Numbered from the stretch's first letter, positions 45,128 to 54,261 are shown. The stretch is 64,000 nt of DNA from Nocardia acidivorans NBRC 108247 (GCF_001625085.1 NZ_BDAW01000024.1:1-64000); one strand, 5' to 3'. Numbers and translations: made by a program. The notes: generated by a model not told the origin, from the sequence alone.

Positions 45128-46753
45128 GTGACATCGCTCTCCACCGCCCGCGACCACCGCGACGGCTTCGTCCCCTTCCCCGACGACCTCGCCGAAAGCT
45201 ATCGGCGGGCCGGATACTGGGCCGGACGCCCCCTCGGCGACCTGTTGCGGGACGCGGCGCGACGGTGGCCCGAGCGCATCGCCCTGCTCGGCGATCCCGG
45301 CACTCCGGGTGCGGGCTCCACCTACGCCGAACTCGACACCGCCGCCGATCGAATGGCGCACGGGCTGCTGAAACTCGGAATCGCACCGGGCGATCGGGTC
45401 GTGGTGCAGCTGCCCAATGTGCTCGAATTCGTACCCGTCCTGTTCGGGCTGCTGCGCGCGGGCATCATTGCGGTGCTGACCCTGCCCGCGCATCGCCGCG
45501 CCGAGATCGAGCATCTCACCCGGCTCTCGGGCGCGGTCGCCTATGTGATCGCCGACCGCGCAGCCGATTTCGACTATCGCGTGCTCGCGCACGAGGTGTG
45601 CGCCGCGGTGCCGACCCTGCGGCATGTGCTGGTACTCGGCGATCCGGGGGCCTTCACCGACCTGCATTCGATTCCCGCACACGGCAATTCACTGCCCGAG
45701 GTGGACGCCTCCGATATCGCGCTCATGCTGGTCTCCGGCGGCACCACCGGACTGCCCAAGCTGATCGCGCGCACCCACGACGACTACACCTACAACGCCG
45801 AGGCAAGCGCCGAGGTATGCGAGCTGCGACCCGAGGACGTGTACCTCGCGACACTGCCGGTGGCACACAACTTCCCGCTGGCCTGCCCGGGCATTCTCGG
45901 CACCATCGCCACCGGCGGCGGCATGGCGTTCGTCACCGATCCCAGCCCGGAGAACGCTTTCGCCGCCATCGAGAAACACGGCGTCACCGTCACCGCCGTG
46001 GTGCCGCCGCTGGCGCAATTGTGGTCGGCGGCGGTCGAGTGGGAGGAGGCGGATTTGTCCACCCTGCGCCTACTCCAGGTCGGCGGCGCCCGCCTGGCCG
46101 AGGTCAACGCGCGAGAAGTACAGCCCGCCTTGAACGTTCGGCTCCAGCAGGTGTTCGGCATGGCCGAGGGACTGCTCAACTACACCCGCTTCGAGGACTC
46201 CGACGAGCTCGTCTGCACCACCCAGGGGCGGCCGCTCTCCCCCGCCGACGAAGTGCGAGTGGTCGACGCCGACGGCAATCCCGTCGCGGACGGCGAGGAA
46301 GGCGAACTGCTCACCCGTGGCCCGTACACGCTGCGCGGGTACTACCGTGCGCCCGAACACAATTCGCGCGCCTTCACCCCGGACGGCTTCTATCGCAGCG
46401 GGGATCTGGTGCGCCGCCTGCCCAGTGGACATCTCATGGTCTCTGGGCGCATCAAGGATGTCATCAATCGCGGCGGCGAGAACATCTCCTGCGATGAACT
46501 GGAAGAGCATCTGCTCGCCCACCCAGCGGTCCGGCATGCGGCGGCGGTCGGATTGCCCGATGCCTCGCTCGGCGAAAGGGTCTGTGCCGTACTGGTTGTC
46601 GACGGCGATATGCCCTCGCTGATGCAGATCAAGACCTTCCTGACCGCGCGCGGACTGGCCACCTACAAGCTGCCGGATGTGCTGCGCCAGGCCGACACCC
46701 TGCCCGTGACCGCCGTCGGCAAGATCGACAAGAAGGCGTTGCGCGAGGGGTGA
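45128..46753 (+). CDS. Salicylate/2,3-dihydroxybenzoate-AMP ligase
   Basis: 541 residues from GTG 45128. Stand-alone aryl-acid adenylating enzyme of the EntE/DhbE/MbtA group. Motifs: DGFVPFPDDLAESYRRAGYW and GRPLGDLLRDAARRWPERIA (characteristic N-terminus), adenylation loop VSGGTTGLPKLIARTHDDY (about 200-218), PVAHNFPLACPGILGTIATG (aryl-pocket region), QVFGMAEGLLNYTR, YRSGDLVRRLPSGHLMVSGR and the catalytic Lys in AVGKIDKKALREG. It activates the starter acid for siderophore assembly. An IdeR-like box precedes it and a salicylate synthase gene lies 1.4 kb away, so salicylate and a nocobactin-type product are likely. Confidence 0.92.
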   Translation: MTSLSTARDHRDGFVPFPDDLAESYRRAGYWAGRPLGDLLRDAARRWPERIALLGDPGTPGAGSTYAELDTAADRMAHGLLKLGIAPGDRVVVQLPNVLEFVPVLFGLLRAGIIAVLTLPAHRRAEIEHLTRLSGAVAYVIADRAADFDYRVLAHEVCAAVPTLRHVLVLGDPGAFTDLHSIPAHGNSLPEVDASDIALMLVSGGTTGLPKLIARTHDDYTYNAEASAEVCELRPEDVYLATLPVAHNFPLACPGILGTIATGGGMAFVTDPSPENAFAAIEKHGVTVTAVVPPLAQLWSAAVEWEEADLSTLRLLQVGGARLAEVNAREVQPALNVRLQQVFGMAEGLLNYTRFEDSDELVCTTQGRPLSPADEVRVVDADGNPVADGEEGELLTRGPYTLRGYYRAPEHNSRAFTPDGFYRSGDLVRRLPSGHLMVSGRIKDVINRGGENISCDELEEHLLAHPAVRHAAAVGLPDASLGERVCAVLVVDGDMPSLMQIKTFLTARGLATYKLPDVLRQADTLPVTAVGKIDKKALREG

Positions 46754-46887
46754 AGTCGCCCGCGCACAGCGAGCACGGATCGTCGGCGGGCGCATCCCGG
46801 GCACCGGGGATCGGCCATTTTGGGCGTGTGCACTTCATCACCGCGTTTCCGCGCGACGCCCCGCCGTGGGCATCATAGGGTTCGTCT

Positions 46888-47766
46888 ATGGGTGGGTGGA
46901 ATACGTCGAATATCCCGGATCTGACCGATAAGACCTACGTCGTCACCGGTGCGACCAGCGGGCTGGGCGCGGCCACCGCGCGCGGACTCGCCGAGGCGGG
47001 CGCACTGGTGATCATGGCCTGCCGCAATGAGATCAAGGGGCAGGCGGTCGCCAAGACCATCAACGGGCGGGTGCAGGTGCGCCCGCTGGATCTGGCCGAT
47101 CTGGCCTCGGTGCGCGCCTTCGCCGGCACCGTCGACTACGCGCACGGGCTGATCAACAATGCCGGGGTGATGGCGGTGCCGTACAGCCGCACCACCGACG
47201 GCTTCGAAATGCAGATCGGCACGAACTTCCTCGGCCACTTCGCGCTCACCGGACTGCTCATGGACCGCATTCGCGAACGCGTGGTGAACGTCTCCAGCAT
47301 CACCCACTACATCGGGCGCATCGATCTGGCGGATCTGAACTGGGAGCACCGCGCCTACTCGCGCTTCGGGGCGTACGCGCAGACCAAACTGGCGCTACTG
47401 CTGTTCACCTATGAACTCCAGCGCCGCCTGCTCGCGGCCGGATCGGCCAAACTGGCGGTGGCCGCGCACCCCGGCTATGCCGCCACCGAGATCAACTCGA
47501 AAACCCAGAATCTGCTCGAGCAGATCATCGGCCTGGGCAATCGGCTGATCGCCCAGAGCGCCGAGATGGGCGCGCTGCCAACACTGTTCGCCGCAACCGC
47601 CGAGGCCGAACCCGGCGGCTACTACGGCCCGAGCCACTTCAACTGGAGCGGGCACCCGGTCCAGGTCTCCTCCAATGCCGCCTCACACGATGAGAAGGTC
47701 GCGGCCCAGCTCTGGGAGCTGGCCGAGAAACTCACCGGCGTCGACTTCGCGGTCCACCCGGATTGA
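46888..47766 (+). CDS. Short-chain dehydrogenase/reductase (second paralogue)
   Basis: 292 residues. VVTGATSGLGAATARGLAEA (cofactor loop), DLADLASVRAFAGTVDYAHG, GLINNAGVMAVPYSR, catalytic Ser in VNVSSITHYIGRIDL and YxxxK in FGAYAQTKLALLLFTYELQR. It is a close paralogue of the SDR at 43193. The pair brackets the DsbB/ligase genes but on opposite strands. The reaction is unknown. It lies between the aryl-AMP ligase and the salicylate synthase genes, though no iron box precedes it. Confidence 0.9.
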   Translation: MGGWNTSNIPDLTDKTYVVTGATSGLGAATARGLAEAGALVIMACRNEIKGQAVAKTINGRVQVRPLDLADLASVRAFAGTVDYAHGLINNAGVMAVPYSRTTDGFEMQIGTNFLGHFALTGLLMDRIRERVVNVSSITHYIGRIDLADLNWEHRAYSRFGAYAQTKLALLLFTYELQRRLLAAGSAKLAVAAHPGYAATEINSKTQNLLEQIIGLGNRLIAQSAEMGALPTLFAATAEAEPGGYYGPSHFNWSGHPVQVSSNAASHDEKVAAQLWELAEKLTGVDFAVHPD

Positions 47767-47805
47767 AGTCGATGATCGGCGGGAGAGGGAGACGCCCCGT
47801 GGTCC

Positions 47806-47886
47806 CGGTGCGTTCGGCGGGGATCCGCTGAAACCAGTTGGGCCATCACCCGTGTGGATCCCGGCCGAAAGCATGCCGGGATGACG
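47806..47886. repeat. Dispersed bipartite hairpin element, copy H (left half degenerate)
   Basis: Left: CCCGGTGCGTTCGGCGGGGA followed by TCCGCTGAAACC, a decayed left hairpin. Right: GTGTGGATCCCGGCCGAAAG then CATGCCGGGATGACG (47853-47886). The right side runs directly into the 39-bp array. Confidence 0.8.
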
Positions 47887-47927
47887 GGGGCGACAGCACC
47901 CCACGGAGGCGACAGCACCCTACGCAG

Positions 47928-48121
47928 GGCGACAGACCCCGCGGTGGCGACTGCACCCCACGAAAGGCGACAGCATGCGACGGTGGCGACAACACCCCAC
48001 GAAAGGCGACAGCATGCGACGGTGGCGACAACACCCCACGAAAGGCGACAGCATGCGACGGGGGCGACAACACCCCACGGAGGGCGACAGCATGCGACGG
48101 GGGCGACAGCGCGCGATGACG
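47928..48121. repeat. 39-bp tandem array (about five units)
   Basis: Consensus GGCGACAGCATGCGACGGTG followed by GCGACAACACCCCACGAAA. Units at 47966, 48005, 48044 and 48083 follow at exactly 39 bp; the two central ones are identical and a diverged 38-bp unit precedes them. The array starts at the GATGAC side of hairpin element H and ends 24 bp before the salicylate synthase stop. The unit length is divisible by 3, so it stays open in several frames, but coding is unlikely. Confidence 0.9.
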
Positions 48122-48144
48122 GGCGCGACGGTGCGGGTCGAAAC

Positions 48145-49482
48145 TCAGTGGGCGCGTACCACGTACGGTGCGACGCTGCCGAGCTTCTCGCAGGTCTCCT
48201 CGAATTCGCGTTCCGGACGGGACTGTCCGACCACGCCCGCGCCCGCGCGCAGCCACGCGCCCGCGCCGGTCTGGTAGACCGCGCGCAGCACCAGGGTCGC
48301 CTCCAGCGCGCCGTCAGGTGAAATCGTCACCACCGCACCGGAGTACAGGCCGCGCGGATCGTGATCGAGGCGGAAGACCGCGTCCACGCCCGCCGCCTTG
48401 GGGATGCCCGAGGCGGTCACCGACGGGAAGAGGGTCTCCAGCGCGTCCCACGGGCTGCGGTCCGCGGCCAGGCGGCCCTTGACCGTGGAGGCCAGGTGCT
48501 GCACGCTGCCGCGTTCGCGCACGGCCATGAAATCCGAGACCGCGGTGCTGTCCGGCTCGGCGACCGCCGCGATCTCCGAGAACGAGGTCTGCACCGAGAT
48601 CGCGTGTTCGACAATCTCTTTGGGATCGCTGATCAGATCGGCGCGGGCCGCCGAGTCCACCGCGGCACCGCGGCCGAAGGCGCGGGTGCCCGCGAGCGGT
48701 TCGGTGGTGACGATGCGCTCACCGTCGACCGAGGCCACCAGCTCCGGGCTGAAGCCCGCCGCCTCCAGTCCGCCCAGGCGCAGCAGGAACGAACGCGCGG
48801 GGGTGTTGTTCATCCGGCCCAGCCGGTAGGAGTCCGGAATGTTCACCGCGAAGGGCAGATCCACCTTCCGCGACAGGATCACCTTCTGATATTTGCCGTC
48901 GCGGATCTCGGCGACGCCGGTCGCCACCCGATCGGTGTAGCCGGTGGGGTCGAGGGTCACATCCACCGGATGCGCGACCGGCAGCGTACTGCCCTGGGCC
49001 GCGGCGATGAGTTCGTGGATATCGGCCGTCTCGGCCGGGGTCGCGCCGGCGACCCGCACGCCCGAGGCGTCGATACGCACCTCGATGCGCGGAATCATCA
49101 GGTGCGCCAGTGTGGCTCGCGGATGCACATGCGCGGTCGCGCCGAGCGACCAGGCGCAGAACTCGAATCCGATCCAGCCGTAGGCGTTTCGCCGCCCGAG
49201 CGGAATACCGGCGAGGGCGCGGTCCACGGCCTGCGCCGGACTGCCTTCCCACGCACCGGAAGTGGTCTCGCCGTCCCAGCTCACCCGCAGTTCGTCGGCA
49301 TCGAGTTCGACACCGCCGATCGGGTCGGCCGCGAACACCCAGACGCCGGGGCGTTCATACACCACGTATTCGCCGAAGCGATCCGCCGCGGCCAGTGCCG
49401 CCACCGCCGCCACCGGATCGGTGACGTAGTCGCCCCATTGCCGCTCGTCGTCGAGCCGTACCCGTTCGTCCGTGGCCGCCAC
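48145..49482 (-). CDS. nbtS: Salicylate synthase (MbtI/Irp9 type)
   Basis: 445 residues from GTG 49482 with GGAGG nine bases ahead. Chorismate-using enzyme that makes salicylate through isochorismate. Motifs: YGWIGFEFCAWSLGATAHVH, KYQKVILSRKVDLPF (catalytic Lys), SFLLRLGGLEAAGFSPELVA, TTEPLAGTRAFGRG (GTR loop), DPKEIVEHAISVQTSF (metal Glu), STVKGRLAADRSPWDALETL, FPSVTASGIPKAAGVDAVFR and GLYSGAVVTISPDG. Length is close to MbtI. Two IdeR-like boxes overlap its 5' region, predicting iron repression. With the ligase at 45128 it supplies the siderophore starter; the assembly-line genes are not in this window. Confidence 0.94.
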   Translation of the reverse strand: MAATDERVRLDDERQWGDYVTDPVAAVAALAAADRFGEYVVYERPGVWVFAADPIGGVELDADELRVSWDGETTSGAWEGSPAQAVDRALAGIPLGRRNAYGWIGFEFCAWSLGATAHVHPRATLAHLMIPRIEVRIDASGVRVAGATPAETADIHELIAAAQGSTLPVAHPVDVTLDPTGYTDRVATGVAEIRDGKYQKVILSRKVDLPFAVNIPDSYRLGRMNNTPARSFLLRLGGLEAAGFSPELVASVDGERIVTTEPLAGTRAFGRGAAVDSAARADLISDPKEIVEHAISVQTSFSEIAAVAEPDSTAVSDFMAVRERGSVQHLASTVKGRLAADRSPWDALETLFPSVTASGIPKAAGVDAVFRLDHDPRGLYSGAVVTISPDGALEATLVLRAVYQTGAGAWLRAGAGVVGQSRPEREFEETCEKLGSVAPYVVRAH

Positions 49483-49490
49483 CGGTCCTC

Positions 49491-49509
49491 CAAGGTTATG
49501 CTTACCTAA
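49491..49509. promoter_or_regulatory. IdeR-like iron box 1 upstream of salicylate synthase
   Basis: On the minus strand TTAGGTAAGCATAACCTTG, close to the TTAGGTTAGSCTAACCTAA consensus, ending just before the GGAGG ribosome site. Confidence 0.8.
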
Positions 49510-49519
49510 CTTATTGCGG

Positions 49520-49538
49520 AAGGTTAGCATTGCCTTCC
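49520..49538. promoter_or_regulatory. IdeR-like iron box 2 upstream of salicylate synthase
   Basis: AAGGTTAGCATTGCCTTCC resembles the iron-box consensus less well and lies 29 bp from box 1, about three helical turns, allowing cooperative binding. Confidence 0.55.
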
Positions 49539-49682
49539 TTCGATTGGTCAACCTCGCCGTACGGCCTCCGTCACACCCGCCGAAACCCGCAGCACGATCG
49601 GGGAATTGACCGACCCGCCGCCCCGCGAGCGCCGCATCGGCTTCAATGGATTGCGGCGGTCCATGTGCGGAGGTAACAACAG

Positions 49683-52049
49683 ATGCTCGATCACGACAGT
49701 CGGCTCCCGGAGGCCGCCAGCACCCCCGGGTCGGTGGTGGCGCTCGTCGATGCCACCGGACGGGTCGAACGCGAACTCATCGGCAACTGGCTCGCCGAGG
49801 GCGGTATCGCCCAGGAATTCGGCACCGCGGCCCCCGTCACCCAGATCGACCTGGATCCGGACGCCCTCACCACCCGCCTGGTCGGGCGGCACGACGATCC
49901 GCTGGTGGTGCCGGTGCGCGTGCTGTGGCTGCCACCCGAACGAGATGGGGTGCGGCGCACCAGCTTCGGCGACCTCATCACCCTGTCGAATCCGCGCAAA
50001 CCCAATCGGCTCATGCAGCGCCGACTCGTCACCAAGGCCCCGGACCGGCATCTGGTGCTCACCGGCGCGCCCGCGCGCCTGAGCGAGCTGCGTGCCAATA
50101 ATCCCGGATCCATCGGCGCCCCCGAATCTTTCGCGCGCGCCATCGTGCGCGCGGGCACCGTCGCCCTGGAGCGCGCGGAACGCGCGGTGATCGGCGACCG
50201 CTACAAGGTGCCGCGCCTGGTCGCCGAGGAGATCCTGGACTCCCCCGAATTCCTGCGCCGCCTCGATGCCATCGCCGAACAGGCGGATACGAACCCGCGC
50301 GAGGTGTACCGGCGCGCGGAGAAGGCGCTGCGCGAACTCGTCGCCGCGCAGAGCCGGCTGGTCTCGGATCTGTTCACCCAGGCCATGCGGCCGGTGCACG
50401 CCTCCACTTGGAAGGTCGACGACGATCCGCTCGGACTCGACCGGCTGCGCGCGCTGAACCGCCGCTATCCGCTGGTATTCCTGCCCTCGCACCGCTCCTA
50501 TGTGGACGCTTTCGTGCTCGGGGACATTCTGGCGCGCAATGACTTTCCGCCCAATCATGTGGTCGGCGGGGCAAACCTGAAATTCTGGCCGATCGGGCCC
50601 ATTGCCAGGCGCACCGGAACCGTATTCATCCGGCGCAGTTTCGGCGATGACGAGGTCTATAAAGCGGTCGTCGAAGAATACTTCGCCTATCTGCTCGCCA
50701 AACGATTCAATCTCGAATGGTATTTCGAAGGCGGGCGCACCCGCACCGGAAAACTCCGGCCGCCGCGCTACGGATTGTTGAATTATCTTGCGGCGGCGCT
50801 GCGTTCCTCCCGCATCGACGATGTGATGCTCGTTCCGGTCTCCATCACCTATGAGCGACTCAATGAAATCGGCGCCATTGCCGACGAACAGACCGGCGGA
50901 ATGAAACAGGCCGAGGGATTGGCCTGGCTGGCCCGCTACGTGCGCAATCAACAGCATTCCGCCGGACATGTCTACGTGCGCTTCGGGAATCCGCTGTCCG
51001 CGCGTGATCGGCTGGCCGCGCACGGCGATCCGCTGAAAACGCATGCGCTCAACGCCGATCCCGAGCAGCAGGAGCTGGAGCACCGGGCCGTGCAGCGCCT
51101 GGCCTTCGAGGTCGCCGTCGGCATCAACGACGTCACCCCGATCACCGTCAACGCCCTCACCACCCTGGTCCTGCTCGGCGTGCACGAGCGTGCGCTCACC
51201 CGCGCCGAGCTGGGCAATGCCATCGCACCGGTGCTCGACTACATCGAAACCCGGAGCCTGCCGCGCGGTGAACTCGAAACCCTGCGCGATGATCACGGCC
51301 TGGCCGTGGTGCTGGAGCAGCTCGCCGTCGCCAAGGTCGTCACCGTCTATCGCGGCGGCCTGGAACCGGTCTACGCCATCGGCGCGGGCGCACACCTCGA
51401 GGCCGCGTTCTACCGCAATAGCGCGGTGCACTGGTTCGCCAATCGCGCCATCCTCGAGCTGGCCGTACTCACCGCCGTCGAGGCACCCGAGGGCGATCAG
51501 CTGCGAGTCGGCTGGGAGGCCGCCTACCGACTGCGCGACCTGCTCAAATTCGAATTCTTCTTCCCCGAACGCGCCGAGTTCACCAGTCAGCTCACCGCTG
51601 AAATGCTGCGGGTCGATCCGGAGTGGCATCGGCGCACCGCCGCGGGCACGGTCGGCTCGGAAATCATCGCCCGCCTGGCGGAATCCGGTTTCATGATGGC
51701 GCACCGGGTGCTGCGATCCTTCTTCGACGCCCAACTCGTGGTGGCCGAGCGCCTGGCCGCCCGCGATCCCGCCGTCACCATCGACAAGAAGACCTTCATC
51801 GACGAATGTCTGCAGGTGGGCAAACAGATGCTGTTACAACAGCGATTGCACAGTCCCGAATCGGTCTCCTCCGAATTATTCGGCAGCGCACTCAAACTCG
51901 CCGACAATCACGGCCTGATCGAACCCGGTGACGATCCCGAGGATCTGGTGGCCCGGCGCACCCGCTTCGCCGCCGAACTGCGTGCCATCGGCGGGCGCAT
52001 CTCCCGCGCCGCCACCCTCGACCCGTCCAATCGGCTGGACGCGCTATGA
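49683..52049 (+). CDS. plsB: Glycerol-3-phosphate 1-O-acyltransferase
   Basis: 788 residues from ATG 49683, preceded by GGAGG. Membrane-associated first acyltransferase of phospholipid and triacylglycerol synthesis. The catalytic domain has block I VFLPSHRSYVDAFVLGDIL (HX4D at about 269-274), block II GPIARRTGTVFIRRSFGDDE, block III NLEWYFEGGRTRTGKLRPPR and block IV VMLVPVSITYERL. The C-terminal half (from about 450) is the helical PlsB extension. Length and order match mycobacterial PlsB2 (Rv2482c). The next gene overlaps its stop by 4 bp and encodes the HAD-acyltransferase, so the pair is translationally coupled. Confidence 0.94.
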   Translation: MLDHDSRLPEAASTPGSVVALVDATGRVERELIGNWLAEGGIAQEFGTAAPVTQIDLDPDALTTRLVGRHDDPLVVPVRVLWLPPERDGVRRTSFGDLITLSNPRKPNRLMQRRLVTKAPDRHLVLTGAPARLSELRANNPGSIGAPESFARAIVRAGTVALERAERAVIGDRYKVPRLVAEEILDSPEFLRRLDAIAEQADTNPREVYRRAEKALRELVAAQSRLVSDLFTQAMRPVHASTWKVDDDPLGLDRLRALNRRYPLVFLPSHRSYVDAFVLGDILARNDFPPNHVVGGANLKFWPIGPIARRTGTVFIRRSFGDDEVYKAVVEEYFAYLLAKRFNLEWYFEGGRTRTGKLRPPRYGLLNYLAAALRSSRIDDVMLVPVSITYERLNEIGAIADEQTGGMKQAEGLAWLARYVRNQQHSAGHVYVRFGNPLSARDRLAAHGDPLKTHALNADPEQQELEHRAVQRLAFEVAVGINDVTPITVNALTTLVLLGVHERALTRAELGNAIAPVLDYIETRSLPRGELETLRDDHGLAVVLEQLAVAKVVTVYRGGLEPVYAIGAGAHLEAAFYRNSAVHWFANRAILELAVLTAVEAPEGDQLRVGWEAAYRLRDLLKFEFFFPERAEFTSQLTAEMLRVDPEWHRRTAAGTVGSEIIARLAESGFMMAHRVLRSFFDAQLVVAERLAARDPAVTIDKKTFIDECLQVGKQMLLQQRLHSPESVSSELFGSALKLADNHGLIEPGDDPEDLVARRTRFAAELRAIGGRISRAATLDPSNRLDAL

Positions 52050-53545
52050 CGCACCGAGCCGCCGGCGGGGAACTCCTCGCGCCGGGCGTCGGCATTATCG
52101 AACAGCCCATCGGCGCAATGGATCTCGAGGAGGCGGTGGCGGCCATCCGAACCGGACCGCGGGGACCGCGGATCGCGGCGGTCTTCGACTTCGGCGGAAC
52201 CGTGGTCAGCGGCTTCAATCCGCCCGCCGCCCTGGAACGCCTGCTGCGGCGGCGCGGCGGACGCGCCGCCATGACGAACGTGCTGCTCGCCAGCATCCGC
52301 GGGGCCCGCAGCGAGGGCGAGTACGAGCGCTTCCTACAGCAGGCCATGCACACCTGGGCCGGGGTGCCCGAGACCGAACTCGGCGAACTCGGGGCGGCAC
52401 TGTTCCACAGGACCGTGCACGGCCACCTCTACCCCGAAGCCTGGCGACTGGTGCGCGAACACGAAACCGCCGGGCACACACTGGTACTCGTCAGCTCACT
52501 GACCAGGTATCAGGTGCAACCCGTCGCCGATGAGCTCGGCATACCGAACGTGCTGTGCACCGCCATGACCGTCCAGGACGGCGTCCTCACCGGCCATGTC
52601 GACGGAAAACCACTGTGGCGCAACGGCAAAGCCGATGCCGTGCGCCGGTTCGCCGCCACCCGCGGTATCGACCTGGCACAGAGCTGGAGCTATGCCGACA
52701 GTGCCGCCGACCTGCCCCTACTACAGCTCGCGGGACATGCCGTCGCGGTCAACCCGGATCCGCGCGTGGTGCTGGAGGCCGCCGAAAAAGGTTGGCCGGT
52801 ACTGCATTTCCGGCCCCGGCAGGCCCCCCGGGCCACCGATTACGCGCGCACCGTCAGCGGCTTCGGCGCGCTGATCGGCGGTGCGGTCGTCGGAGTCCTG
52901 GCCAAGGCGCACACCAAACAGCGCAGGCAGATGGCCGATTCCATGATGACCGTGGCCGCCGACTCCACCCTGCGCGGCACCGGGGTGCGGGTCCGGGTGG
53001 TGGGGGCCGAAAACGCCCGCGCCCCACGGCCCGCGGTGTTCATATTCAATCACCAGAGTCAATTCGACATCGTCGTGATCGCCGAGGTGCTCGGCGCCGG
53101 ATTCACCGGTATCGCCAAGAAGGAAGTGGCCAACAATCCGCTGTTCGGACCGCTCATGCGGTTCGTGGAGGTCACCTTCATCAACCGCGGCGACAGCGCA
53201 GCGGCGCGCGCGGCATTAGCGCCCGTGGTCGAAACCCTCAGGGGCGGACTGTCGGTCGTCATCGCCCCGGAGGGCACCCGGTCGCTCACCCCGCGCGTGG
53301 GCGCCTTCAAGAAGGGCGCGTTCCACATCGCCATCCAGGCGGGTGCGCCGATCATTCCGGTGGTCATCCGCAATGCGGGCGAAATCGCCTGGCGGAACTC
53401 GGCGGTGGTGCGAAAAGGAGTGGTGGACGTCGCCGTCCTACCCCCCATCGACGTCAGCGGCTGGGACCCCGCGCATATGGACGACGAGGTGGAGCGGGTG
53501 CGTCAACTCTTCGTCGACACCCTGCTGCGATGGCCGGAGAACTAG
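52046..53545 (+). CDS. HAD-like / 1-acylglycerol-3-phosphate acyltransferase fusion (PlsC-like)
   Basis: 499 residues from ATG 52046. Residues about 40-250 are a SerB-like HAD domain; 300-480 are an AGPAT domain with NHQSQFD (HX4D, about 335), GPLMRFVEVTFINRGDSAAA, VIAPEGTRSLTPRVGAFKKG (EGTR) and IPVVIRNAGEIAW. M. tuberculosis PlsC (Rv2483c) has the same fusion and partners PlsB2. In the HAD motif I the sequence is VFDFGGTVVSG: the nucleophile Asp 48 remains but the second Asp (position 50) is Gly, while motifs II-IV (LVLVSSLT, NGKADAVRR, YADSAADLPL) look intact. The phosphatase half may be inactive; the acyltransferase half looks functional. Confidence 0.9.
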   Translation: MTHRAAGGELLAPGVGIIEQPIGAMDLEEAVAAIRTGPRGPRIAAVFDFGGTVVSGFNPPAALERLLRRRGGRAAMTNVLLASIRGARSEGEYERFLQQAMHTWAGVPETELGELGAALFHRTVHGHLYPEAWRLVREHETAGHTLVLVSSLTRYQVQPVADELGIPNVLCTAMTVQDGVLTGHVDGKPLWRNGKADAVRRFAATRGIDLAQSWSYADSAADLPLLQLAGHAVAVNPDPRVVLEAAEKGWPVLHFRPRQAPRATDYARTVSGFGALIGGAVVGVLAKAHTKQRRQMADSMMTVAADSTLRGTGVRVRVVGAENARAPRPAVFIFNHQSQFDIVVIAEVLGAGFTGIAKKEVANNPLFGPLMRFVEVTFINRGDSAAARAALAPVVETLRGGLSVVIAPEGTRSLTPRVGAFKKGAFHIAIQAGAPIIPVVIRNAGEIAWRNSAVVRKGVVDVAVLPPIDVSGWDPAHMDDEVERVRQLFVDTLLRWPEN

Positions 53546-54261
53546 ACCTGCTTGCCGAACAACAGCTTCCACGGCATGAGCGCCGACTCCAGCTGCACCT
53601 TGAAGGTCATCTTGGACGCGCCCTTGGTGCGCTCCTCGAAGCGAATCGGCACCTCGGCGATGGCAATGCCCTTCTTGACCGTCCGGTAGTTCATCTCCAC
53701 CTGGAACGAGTAGCCGTTGCTCTTGATCGACGCCACACCGATGGCGCGCAGCGTATCGGCCTTCCACGCCTTGAAGCCCGCTGTCGCGTCCTTGACGCCC
53801 AGGCGCAGAATCAGATTCACGTAGAAGTTCGCCCACGCCGACAGCGCCTTGCGATGCCACTTCCACTCCTCGGCGGTGGAACCGCCGGGCACATAGCGGG
53901 ATCCGAGCACGACGCCGGCGTCGGTGGTCTCCAGCTTCTCCAGCATGGACGGGATGACCTCGGCGGGATGGGAGAGGTCGGCGTCCATCTGGATCACCAC
54001 CTCCGCGCCCTCTTCGAGGGCCTTGGTGATGCCCGCGATGTAGGCGCGGCCCAGGCCGTCCTTCTCGGTGCGATGCAGCACGCCGACCACGTTCGGCAGG
54101 TCCGCGGCCAGCTTGTCGGCGACCTCGCCGGTGCCGTCGGGTGAATTGTCGTCCACCACCAGCACATGCAGGTCGGCCACCGGTAGCGCGGTGAGTCGTT
54201 CCACCGCCACCGGCAGGTTCTCCCGCTCGTTGTAGGTCGGCACCACAACAGTCACCTTCAA
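53542..54261 (-). CDS. Polyprenol monophosphomannose synthase
   Basis: 239 residues. GT2-family enzyme transferring mannose from GDP-mannose to polyprenyl phosphate, the donor for lipoarabinomannan, lipomannan and glycoprotein mannosylation. Motifs: MKVTVVVPTYNERENLPVAV, VLVVDDNSPDGTGEVADKLA, GLGRAYIAGITKALEEGAEV, VIQMDADLSHPAEVIPSMLE, VVLGSRYVPGGST and IRFEERTKGASKM. Here it is a stand-alone catalytic domain; in M. tuberculosis Ppm1 it is fused to an apolipoprotein N-acyltransferase domain. Its 3' end overlaps the PlsC-like gene tail to tail by 4 bp. Confidence 0.94.
   Translation of the reverse strand: MKVTVVVPTYNERENLPVAVERLTALPVADLHVLVVDDNSPDGTGEVADKLAADLPNVVGVLHRTEKDGLGRAYIAGITKALEEGAEVVIQMDADLSHPAEVIPSMLEKLETTDAGVVLGSRYVPGGSTAEEWKWHRKALSAWANFYVNLILRLGVKDATAGFKAWKADTLRAIGVASIKSNGYSFQVEMNYRTVKKGIAIAEVPIRFEERTKGASKMTFKVQLESALMPWKLLFGKQV

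Noticed and set aside
47928..48121. 39-bp repeats considered as a CRISPR array
   Set aside because: Units are directly contiguous with no unique spacers, and no cas gene is present.
49548..51734. 728-codon open frame on the minus strand opposite plsB
   Set aside because: It mirrors plsB codons in high-G+C DNA; composition is His/Gly/Arg/Asp-rich with no family motif, while plsB carries all acyltransferase blocks.
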